Shown here: positions 8,225 to 13,915 of the stretch, piece after piece | Layout of the letters: each line of letters begins with the position of its first letter | Numbering within the stretch: position 1 is the stretch's first letter | Assembly: GCA_002431965.1 (NCBI GenBank) | Contig: DJEW01000006.1 | Coordinates: forward strand, 19,616-38,028 | From: Clostridiales bacterium UBA5888 | Lineage (GTDB): Bacteria > Bacillota > Clostridia > Oscillospirales > Oscillospiraceae | Direction of reading: 5' to 3' | DNA: 18,413 nt | Program-made: the position numbers and the translations under genes | The notes under the pieces: generated by a model | Databases searched by the model: none | Told to the model about the DNA's origin: nothing | What the model saw: only the letters and a program-made list of their open reading frames with translations

Positions 8225-9076
8225 ATGCCTTTCAACTGCCGGACGGACCTTGCAAGCGAGGCGCGGGAGCTGCTTTCAAGCGATATTGGCGGAGCGCGCG
8301 GTATACGCGCGCACGAGGAGACGCTGAATGCGCACCGCGTTGTTGCCGTTGAAATTCTTAACGGCGATGGTGCGGCGCTTCTCGGCAAGCCCGCCGGTAA
8401 ATATTTTACTCTTTTTCTGGACAGACGCTTTGAGCGCGGTTCTGCGCATTTTGAGGATGCGGCGCAGTCTGTCGCGGAGCTTATACGCCGCTGCATCGGA
8501 GAAAGGCAGATAAGCTCCTGCCTAGTTGCGGCGCTGGGCAATCCGGACATCACGCCGGACGCTCTCGGCTCGCTTGCTGCCGGGTGCATACTCGTCACAC
8601 GCCATCTCAAGCACGCCCGCGTCGGCGGCTTTGAAGGCTTCATTTCCGCGTCGCTGTGCCGCACCGGCGTGCTTGGCACAACGGGCGTTGAAACTGCGGC
8701 GCAGATACGCTCTCTCGTGCGTGAGACGCAGCCGCAGCTTGTCGTTGCGATAGACGCGCTGGCAGGGAGCGAGCTTGGCGGGCTGTGCCGCACTGTACAG
8801 ATATGCGACAGCGGTATCGCGCCGGGTTCAGGCGTCGGCAATGACCGTGAGGAGCTTTCGCGTGAAAGCATTGGCGTTCCTGTCGTCGCCGTGGGCGTGC
8901 CGACGGTGATTGACGCGGCGGCGCTCGCCGCCGAGCAGGAGCTGCGCGGCATGTTTGTCACGCCGCGCGATATTGATTCGCTCGTTCGCGCGGCGGGGCG
9001 GCTTATCGGGTACGGCGTGAATCTCGCGCTCCACCCGGGGCTGACCGCTGCGGACGTGGATATGCTGGTGGACTGA
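8225..9076 (+). CDS. gpr: GPR endopeptidase, germination protease for small acid-soluble spore proteins
   Basis: Forespore protease (family A25) that degrades small acid-soluble spore proteins during germination. The 283-residue protein has the family blocks in order: CRTDLASEARELL (5-17), GKYFTL (58-63), ALGNPDITPDALG (103-115), GTTGVETAAQI (151-161), VVAIDALAGSELG (173-185), CDSGIAPGSGVGNDREEL (194-211), GVPVVAVGVPTVIDA (217-231) and the C-terminal VTPRDIDSL. D112 and D177 are the likely catalytic aspartates, with almost the spacing of the Bacillus pair. The protein is much shorter than the roughly 370-residue Bacillus enzymes, the loss falling mainly before the VTP block. If zymogen cleavage falls in RTD/LASE as in Bacillus, the propeptide is only 8 residues. 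GGAGGT at 8213-8218 decides the ATG, and the frame is closed by a TAA upstream. The stop is followed directly by parS. Confidence 0.92.
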   Translation: MPFNCRTDLASEARELLSSDIGGARGIRAHEETLNAHRVVAVEILNGDGAALLGKPAGKYFTLFLDRRFERGSAHFEDAAQSVAELIRRCIGERQISSCLVAALGNPDITPDALGSLAAGCILVTRHLKHARVGGFEGFISASLCRTGVLGTTGVETAAQIRSLVRETQPQLVVAIDALAGSELGGLCRTVQICDSGIAPGSGVGNDREELSRESIGVPVVAVGVPTVIDAAALAAEQELRGMFVTPRDIDSLVRAAGRLIGYGVNLALHPGLTAADVDMLVD

Positions 9077-9092
9077 TGTTTCACGTGAAACA
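9077..9092. other. parS: parS site 1
   Basis: TGTTTCACGTGAAACA, a perfect 16-bp palindrome identical to the bacterial consensus parS bound by ParB/Spo0J. It starts at the base after the gpr stop codon. ParB loads here and spreads on the origin-proximal DNA. Confidence 0.97.
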
Positions 9093-9103
9093 AGCAATAA
9101 AAA

Positions 9104-9119
9104 AGTTTCACGTGAAACA
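9104..9119. other. parS: parS site 2, abutting the parA promoter
   Basis: AGTTTCACGTGAAACA, 15 of 16 matches to consensus, with the inner 14-bp palindrome intact. Its centre is 27 bp from that of site 1. The next base, 9120, is the first base of the parA -35 element. Confidence 0.95.
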
Positions 9120-9148
9120 TTGCAATATAAAAACGTCCCTGTTATAAT
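9120..9148 (+). promoter_or_regulatory. Sigma-A promoter for the parA-parB operon
   Basis: -35 TTGCAA (9120-9125), 17-base spacer, perfect -10 TATAAT (9143-9148). parS site 2 ends at 9119, so ParB bound there would sit beside or over RNA polymerase. Predicted leader about 27 nt. Confidence 0.8.
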
Positions 9149-9181
9149 AAGCGGGAAAAATAAAAACATGAGGTACGGCAT

Positions 9182-9940
9182 ATGGCAAAAATCATAGCTG
9201 TGGCGAATCAGAAGGGCGGCGTCGGAAAAACGACGACAAGCGTCAACCTCACGGCGGCGCTGAAAACGCTCGGCAAGCGCGTGCTGCTGGTTGACGGAGA
9301 CCCCCAGGGAAACGCAAGCACCGGCATGGGCGTGCCGAAAAGCACACGCCCGAATACATACGACATGATGATAAACGGCACGCCTGCAGCGGACTGCGTT
9401 GTGCATACGGAATACGGCGACGTGATACCGGCAAGCAAGGAGCTTGCGGCGGCGTCAGTGGAGCTTATCGGGGCGGAGCAGAGAGAATACGTGATGCGCA
9501 CGGCGCTCATGGCACTTTACAGCGACTATGATTACATGTTTATCGACTGCCCGCCGTCGCTTGAGCTTCTTACGGTCAACGCGCTTGTCGCCGCGGACAG
9601 CGTGCTCATTCCCATGCAGTGCGAATACTATGCGCTGGAGGGTATTGCAGACCTCGTGACAAGCATAAAGATGTGCAAAAAGCGTCTCAACAGGCGCCTT
9701 GAGGTGGAGGGCATCGTGCTGACGATGTATGACGCGAGAGCAAATCTCACAGCGCAGGTCGCGGCAGAGCTGAGAAAGTATCTTGAGGGCAAGGTGTACG
9801 ACACGGTCATTCCGCGCTCGGTGCGGCTTTCGGAAGCGCCGAGCCACGGACAGCCGGGCATCGCATATGACAGATTCAACAAGGGCAGCCGGGCATACCT
9901 TGAGCTTGCGCGTGAGTTTGTTGAAAGAACAAAGCAGTAA
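9182..9940 (+). CDS. parA: Chromosome-partitioning ATPase ParA/Soj
   Basis: Walker-type ATPase that binds DNA non-specifically as an ATP dimer and, with ParB-parS, moves newly copied origins; in Bacillus, Soj also acts on DnaA. The protein has 252 residues. The deviant Walker A NQKGGVGKTTTSVNL is at 9-23 with the signature Lys of KGGVGK. VDGDPQGNAST near 38-48 and the Walker B region MFIDCPPSLELLTVNAL near 119-135 are typical. IPRSVRLSEAPSHGQP near the C-terminus is the conserved Soj/ParA block. It lacks an N-terminal helix-turn-helix, so it is the chromosomal type that does not itself act as an operator-binding repressor. GAGG at 9170-9173 supports the start. parB follows after 11 bases. Confidence 0.97.
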   Translation: MAKIIAVANQKGGVGKTTTSVNLTAALKTLGKRVLLVDGDPQGNASTGMGVPKSTRPNTYDMMINGTPAADCVVHTEYGDVIPASKELAAASVELIGAEQREYVMRTALMALYSDYDYMFIDCPPSLELLTVNALVAADSVLIPMQCEYYALEGIADLVTSIKMCKKRLNRRLEVEGIVLTMYDARANLTAQVAAELRKYLEGKVYDTVIPRSVRLSEAPSHGQPGIAYDRFNKGSRAYLELAREFVERTKQ

Positions 9941-9951
9941 AGGAGAGACGG

Positions 9952-10818
9952 ATGGCAGCAAAGGAAAAGAAGGGTCTCGGCACGGGACTGGGCGCGCTTT
10001 TCGGCGAGGATATATTTGAGGAAGATAATCAGGAGATACTGACGCTTCCGATAACGAAGGTCGAGCCAAGGAAGGAGCAGCCCAGAGAGTACTTTGACAC
10101 GGCGGCGCTCGAGGAGTTATCGGAATCCATAGCGCAGTTCGGTCTTATTCAGCCCATTGTCGTGCGAAGGCTCGACACGGGGTATTATCAGATAATTGCG
10201 GGCGAGCGCCGCTGGCGGGCAAGCCGCATGGCAGGGCTTAAAGAGGTTCCTGTGCGGGTGATAGAGGCGGACGACCGGCGCACGGCGGAGCTTGCGCTCG
10301 TGGAAAACCTGCAAAGGGAGGATCTCAACCCGATAGAAGAGGCAAAGGGCTATAAAACGCTCATAGAGGTCTACGGTCTGACGCAGGAGGAGGCGGCAAA
10401 GAGCGTGGGGCGCTCGCGCCCGGCGATAACAAACTCCATGCGGCTGCTGTCGCTGAGCGAGGAGGTGCTGTCGCTTGTGGAGACGGGGAAGCTCTCCGCC
10501 GGGCACGCGCGCGCTCTCGTGCCGATAACTGACGCAAAAAAACAGCTTGCCGCAGCGAACGAGGTCATAACCAGGGGTCTTTCCGTGCGCAAAACGGAGG
10601 AGCTTGCATCAAAGGCGCAGAAGCCGGAGGCGGCGGCAAAGCCAAAAACGGCGGGGCTGTCGGTAGATTATGCGGCAGAGGTGTCAAAGGAGCTGACGGC
10701 GCTGCTCGGGCGCAGGGTGCATCTGACAGACGGAAAAAAGACCGGAAAAATAGAACTTGAATTCTACGGCAGCGACGACAGGGAAGTGCTGATAGAAAAG
10801 CTCAGAAAACTGAAATAA
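9952..10818 (+). CDS. parB: Chromosome-partitioning protein ParB/Spo0J
   Basis: CTP-dependent clamp that loads at parS. The protein has 288 residues. The N-terminal KKGLGTGLGALFGED (6-20) is the short basic peptide that stimulates ParA ATPase in this family. The CTP-binding fold shows GERRWRA (84-90) and ENLQREDLNPIEEA (118-131). The helix-turn-helix LTQEEAAKSVGRSRPAITNSMRLLSL (about 143-168) reads the parS half-site. The C-terminal leucine-containing segment would dimerise. AAAGGAGAG lies just before the ATG. Two parS sites upstream of its own operon confirm the role. No noc paralog lies beside it in this window. serS follows 46 bases downstream with no terminator between. Confidence 0.97.
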   Translation: MAAKEKKGLGTGLGALFGEDIFEEDNQEILTLPITKVEPRKEQPREYFDTAALEELSESIAQFGLIQPIVVRRLDTGYYQIIAGERRWRASRMAGLKEVPVRVIEADDRRTAELALVENLQREDLNPIEEAKGYKTLIEVYGLTQEEAAKSVGRSRPAITNSMRLLSLSEEVLSLVETGKLSAGHARALVPITDAKKQLAAANEVITRGLSVRKTEELASKAQKPEAAAKPKTAGLSVDYAAEVSKELTALLGRRVHLTDGKKTGKIELEFYGSDDREVLIEKLRKLK

Positions 10819-10864
10819 AGCCTTACCTGTCAAACAACATATCTGAATAAGGAGAAATAAGATC

Positions 10865-12169
10865 ATGCTTGATATTAAATTTGTAAGAGAGAATCCGGAG
10901 ACAGTCAAAGAGAACATAAGAAAAAAATTTCAGGATGCAAAGCTTCCTCTCGTGGATGAGGTGCTCGACCTTGACGCGAAGAACAGAGCCGCAATAACAG
11001 AAGCAAGCGAGCTTCGCGCAAGCCGGAACACACTCTCAAAGCAGATAGGCATGCTGATGGGTCAGGCAAAGAAAGACCCAGCCAAGGCGGAGGAGGCAGA
11101 GAAGATAAAAGAGCAGGTCAAAAAGAACGCGGACCGTCTTGCCGAGCTTGAGGAGCTTGAGGAAAAGTACGCAAAGCGCATCCATGAGATAATGCTGAAC
11201 ATTCCGAACATAATCGACCCCTCCGTTCCGATCGGTCCGGACGACAGCTTCAACGTTGAGGTGCAGCGCTTCGGTGAGCCGGTCGTTCCCGATTTTGAGA
11301 TACCCTATCATACGGAGATAATGGAGAGCTTCAACGGCGTGGACATGGACGCGGCAGGGCGCGTCTCGGGCAGCGGGTTCTATTATCTTCTGGGCGACAT
11401 TGCGCGGCTTCATTCCGCAGTGCTTGCCTACGCGCGCGACTTTATGATAAATAAGGGCTTTATCTACTGCATCCCGCCGTTCATGATACACGGCAACGTC
11501 GTCGAGGGCGTCATGAGCCAGACGGACATGGACGCGATGATGTACAAAATAGAGGGGGAGGATCTCTACCTTATCGGCACGAGCGAGCACTCCATGATCG
11601 GCAAATTCATTGACCAGATCATTCCCGAGGAGACTCTTCCGCAGACACTTACAAGCTATTCGCCGTGCTTCCGCAAGGAAAAGGGAGCGCACGGCATAGA
11701 GGAGCGCGGCGTGTACCGCATCCACCAGTTTGAAAAGCAGGAAATGATAGTCGTGTGCAGACCTGAGGATTCCATGGACTGGTACGAGAAGATGTGGCGC
11801 TTCTCCGTGGAGCTGTTCAGAAGCATGGAGATCCCCGTGCGCCAGCTCGAGTGCTGCTCGGGAGATCTCGCCGATCTCAAGGTCAAGTCCTGCGACATTG
11901 AGGCGTGGTCGCCCAGACAGAAGAAATACTTTGAGGTCTGCTCCTGCTCGAATCTCGGCGACGCTCAGGCGCGCAGGCTTAAAATGCGCGTCAAGGGCGC
12001 GGACGGAAAAATGTATCTGCCGCATACGCTCAACAACACCGTCGTCGCGCCGCCGCGTATGCTCATCGCCTTTCTTGAAAATCATCTGCAGGCGGACGGC
12101 AGCGTAACCATACCCGAGGTCCTGCGCCCATACATGGGCGGCACGGAAGTGCTCATCCCTAAGAAGTAA
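10865..12169 (+). CDS. serS: Seryl-tRNA synthetase
   Basis: Charges tRNA-Ser and tRNA-Sec with serine. The length is 434 residues. The N-terminal arm (about 27-110) is a long charged coiled coil that grips the tRNA long variable arm. YLIGTSEHSMIG and motif 2, SPCFRKEKGAHGIEERGVYRIHQFEKQEM (about 264-292), identify a class IIa SerRS. Motif 2 carries GIEERG where most enzymes have GRDTRG. SCSNLGDAQARRLKMR and motif 3, NNTVVAPPRMLIAFLEN (about 391-407), also diverge from the usual GLAxxRTL form but keep the Arg. AAGGAG at 10849-10854 is 10 bases from the ATG. No terminator separates it from parB, so co-transcription with parAB is likely. In Bacillus the gene lies on the other side of gyrA. Confidence 0.95.
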   Translation: MLDIKFVRENPETVKENIRKKFQDAKLPLVDEVLDLDAKNRAAITEASELRASRNTLSKQIGMLMGQAKKDPAKAEEAEKIKEQVKKNADRLAELEELEEKYAKRIHEIMLNIPNIIDPSVPIGPDDSFNVEVQRFGEPVVPDFEIPYHTEIMESFNGVDMDAAGRVSGSGFYYLLGDIARLHSAVLAYARDFMINKGFIYCIPPFMIHGNVVEGVMSQTDMDAMMYKIEGEDLYLIGTSEHSMIGKFIDQIIPEETLPQTLTSYSPCFRKEKGAHGIEERGVYRIHQFEKQEMIVVCRPEDSMDWYEKMWRFSVELFRSMEIPVRQLECCSGDLADLKVKSCDIEAWSPRQKKYFEVCSCSNLGDAQARRLKMRVKGADGKMYLPHTLNNTVVAPPRMLIAFLENHLQADGSVTIPEVLRPYMGGTEVLIPKK

Positions 12170-12178
12170 AACGGATCT

Positions 12179-12197
12179 CCGCATACGTACTATGCGG
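12179..12197 (+). other. Short hairpin after serS
   Basis: CCGCATA/TATGCGG, 7 bp with a 5-base loop, 10 bases after the serS stop. There is no T tract behind it, so it is probably an mRNA 3'-end stabilising or pause hairpin just before the true terminator. Confidence 0.4.
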
Positions 12198-12222
12198 CGC
12201 CATTCAAAAAATATAAACGCCA

Positions 12223-12248
12223 AACTGCGCCGTACAAACGGCGCAGTT
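12223..12248 (+). terminator. Intrinsic terminator of the parA-parB-serS unit
   Basis: Perfect 11-bp stem AACTGCGCCGT/ACGGCGCAGTT with an ACAA loop, followed by TCTTGTTCTACTTTATT. It separates serS from the dnaA promoter. Confidence 0.85.
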
Positions 12249-12276
12249 CTTGTTCTACTTTATTATATTATAGATA

Positions 12277-12305
12277 TTGCATTGGAGAGCAAAATTTGAT
12301 ATAAT
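12277..12305 (+). promoter_or_regulatory. Sigma-A promoter for dnaA
   Basis: -35 TTGCAT (12277-12282), 17-base spacer, perfect -10 TATAAT (12300-12305). The predicted leader is about 58 nt. The 200-base serS-dnaA gap holds two hairpins, this promoter and AT-rich DNA. I find neither a canonical DnaA box nor a TTTTCAACA box in it, so dnaA autoregulation through boxes at its own promoter is not evident. Confidence 0.75.
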
Positions 12306-12369
12306 GACATGATTAAATTTATTATCATGCGAATACTGCGCGGTTTTATAAAAAAGTAAGAGGTGGCAT

Positions 12370-13680
12370 ATGAATTCTCTCAACGACATATGGCAGGAGA
12401 TAATGAAAACTCTCGCCAAGCATCTCACGCCCACGGCGATAGACACCTGGTTTGCCGACTGCGAGCCGGTGGAGATCGACGATTGCCGCCTTGTCATACA
12501 CACAAGCTCCGACTTTAAACGCGGGATAATCATCAACCGCTTTTCCCAGACGATAAAATCCGTGCTGTCGGATCTCTTCTCGTGCGACTTTGAGCTTACG
12601 GTGCTCGCCGGGGACGAGCTGAACGACTACGTCAATAACAAAGCGGAGGACAACCTGCTGCCGGAAATGGCGGGATACACCTTTGACCGCTTCATCGTCG
12701 GCAACTCGAATAAATTTGCACACGCCGCCGCGATAGCCGTGGCGGAGAAGCCGGGGCAGACGTATAATCCGCTTTTTATCTACGGCAACTCAGGGCTTGG
12801 AAAAACGCATCTGCTGCTCGCCATCGGTCAGTCTATACACGAGCGCGAGCCGAATAAAAAAATTGCCTACATAAAGGGCGATGAATTCACAAACCAGATG
12901 GTCAAAGCCATAAAGGACGGCACCGTGGAGGATTTCAGGCTCAAATACCGCAATGTTGATCTCTTCCTTGTGGACGATATCCAGTTTATCGCCGGCAAGC
13001 GCTCCACGCAGGAGGAATTCTTCCATACCTTCAATAACATCTACGAAGCCGGGCATCAGATAGTCATAACCTCTGATCGTCCGCCGCTTGAAATGTCGCT
13101 TTTGGACGAACGCCTGCGCACAAGATTCGAGGGCGGGCTGATGGCAGACATACAGCCGCCGGATCTTGAAACGCGCATGGCGATAACCCGCAACAAGGCG
13201 GCGCAGCTTGGGTTAGTGCTGACGGACGATGCCGTCACATACATTGCGACCAATATAACGGCGAACATCCGGCAGATAGAGGGCGTCATAAAGCGCCTGA
13301 CCGCGTATAAGGAAATTCTGGATTACACCATCACGATAGACTCAGTAGAACGCGCAATAAAGGACGTTATCCGCCGCGGGGAGTATATCCCCTCGCCGGA
13401 GCATATCATCTGCGAGACGGCGCGCTACTATTCGCTGCGTGAGGAGGATCTGCGCGGGCAGAACCGCTCAAAGAACACCGCCATCGCGCGGCAGGTCTCA
13501 ATGTACCTTATGCGCTCGCTCACAAACCTTTCGCTGAAGGACATCGGCGCAGAGTATGAGGACAGAAACCACGCCACGGTGCTAAGCTCCATAAGAAAGA
13601 TAGAGGATCTTCTCAAAAACGATCCGGCAATGGCGGGAACGATAAGGGACATAACCTCAAATATCAATTCAAACGTGTAA
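12370..13680 (+). CDS. dnaA: Chromosomal replication initiator DnaA, variant domain IV signature
   Basis: AAA+ initiator that binds oriC boxes and opens the origin; 436 residues. Domain I is about 1-80 (LNDIWQEIMKTL...); the linker is short. Domain III has Walker A GNSGLGKTH (139-147), Walker B LFLVDDIQF (198-206), the sensor 1 block ITSDRPP (233-239) and arginine-finger region LRTRFEGGL (249-257). Domain IV runs from about 340: NRSKNTAIARQVSMYL (365-380) is normal and holds the Arg matching E. coli R399 (R366 here). The signature helix reads SLKDIGAEYEDRNHATV (388-404) where E. coli and Bacillus have SLPxIG...FGGRDHTTV. K390, N400 and A402 thus replace Pro423, Asp433 and Thr435 of E. coli. 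AAGAGGTGG precedes the ATG. It is almost certainly the real DnaA because of its oriC context. Confidence 0.97.
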   Translation: MNSLNDIWQEIMKTLAKHLTPTAIDTWFADCEPVEIDDCRLVIHTSSDFKRGIIINRFSQTIKSVLSDLFSCDFELTVLAGDELNDYVNNKAEDNLLPEMAGYTFDRFIVGNSNKFAHAAAIAVAEKPGQTYNPLFIYGNSGLGKTHLLLAIGQSIHEREPNKKIAYIKGDEFTNQMVKAIKDGTVEDFRLKYRNVDLFLVDDIQFIAGKRSTQEEFFHTFNNIYEAGHQIVITSDRPPLEMSLLDERLRTRFEGGLMADIQPPDLETRMAITRNKAAQLGLVLTDDAVTYIATNITANIRQIEGVIKRLTAYKEILDYTITIDSVERAIKDVIRRGEYIPSPEHIICETARYYSLREEDLRGQNRSKNTAIARQVSMYLMRSLTNLSLKDIGAEYEDRNHATVLSSIRKIEDLLKNDPAMAGTIRDITSNINSNV

Positions 13681-13711
13681 AGCGCCGGTGAAAAAGTTTT
13701 AAACAATCTGC

Positions 13712-13720
13712 TGTGGACAA
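13712..13720 (-). promoter_or_regulatory. DnaA box-like site, TTGTCCACA
   Basis: On the minus strand TTGTCCACA, one mismatch from the TTATCCACA consensus and a known natural variant in other bacteria. It is the only near-canonical DnaA box in the gap. Confidence 0.65.
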
Positions 13721-13732
13721 TGAAAACTTTGC

Positions 13733-13741
13733 TGTTGAAAA
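13733..13741 (-). promoter_or_regulatory. Variant DnaA box TTTTCAACA, copy 1
   Basis: On the minus strand TTTTCAACA, two mismatches from consensus at positions 3 and 6. It is identical to the copies at 13833-13841 and 16635-16643. Confidence 0.5.
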
Positions 13742-13832
13742 CCGTATGTCCAACAGGTCATGTTTAAAACCTGAAAATAATCAACAATTTTTATAACACG
13801 GAAAAACCGGTAATATCAACGGTTCTGAGGAC

Positions 13833-13841
13833 TTTTCAACA
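13833..13841 (+). promoter_or_regulatory. Variant DnaA box TTTTCAACA, copy 2, next to the trio
   Basis: TTTTCAACA followed by a 10-base spacer ending in CGC and then the CTA/ATA triplet repeat. This is the position held by the box that seeds DnaA-trio loading in Bacillus, which makes it the best candidate for a working box. Confidence 0.55.
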
Positions 13842-13851
13842 ATAATTTCGC

Positions 13852-13895
13852 CTAATACTAATTATACTAAAATATTATCCTTTATATACTTACAG
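13852..13895. other. DnaA-trio-like repeat and AT-rich unwinding element
   Basis: CTA-ATA-CTA-ATT-ATA-CTA (13852-13869), read on the complementary strand as 3'-GAT-TAT-GAT-TAA-TAT-GAT, all with A in the middle as in the DnaA-trio. It is followed by AAAATATTATCCTTTATATAC, a likely DNA unwinding element. By analogy DnaA would extend from the box at 13833 onto one strand here. Confidence 0.6.
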
Positions 13896-13915
13896 AAAAA
13901 ACGGAGGAAGCTGAA

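Larger units (their letters stand above)
13681..13915. other. oriC: Origin of replication, oriC (dnaA-dnaN intergenic)
   Basis: A 235-base AT-rich gap with no gene, between dnaA and dnaN, the usual Bacillota place for box clusters and unwinding. It contains one TTGTCCACA-type box (13712-13720, minus), two identical TTTTCAACA motifs (13733-13741 minus; 13833-13841 plus), weaker relatives TGTCCAACA (13747-13755), TAATCAACA (13778-13786) and ATATCAACG (13813-13821), a CTA/ATA triplet repeat (13852-13869), then AT-rich DNA up to the dnaN ribosome binding site. The arrangement of box, short GC-containing spacer, trio and AT tract resembles the Bacillus basal unwinding system. There is no TTATCCACA. 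The order and context make oriC likely; the exact box code is inference. Confidence 0.85.

Noticed and set aside
9100..9119. Minus-strand intrinsic terminator formed by parS-2 plus a T6 run
   Set aside because: The palindrome followed by TTTTTT on the minus strand looks like a terminator, but no minus-strand gene precedes it and the palindrome is fully explained by parS.
11036..12223. 395-codon minus-strand frame over serS
   Set aside because: Antisense shadow of a well-conserved synthetase gene.
12260..12369. DnaA boxes at the dnaA promoter
   Set aside because: The only candidate, TTATCATGC near 12321-12329, matches five of nine consensus positions, and no TTTTCAACA is present.
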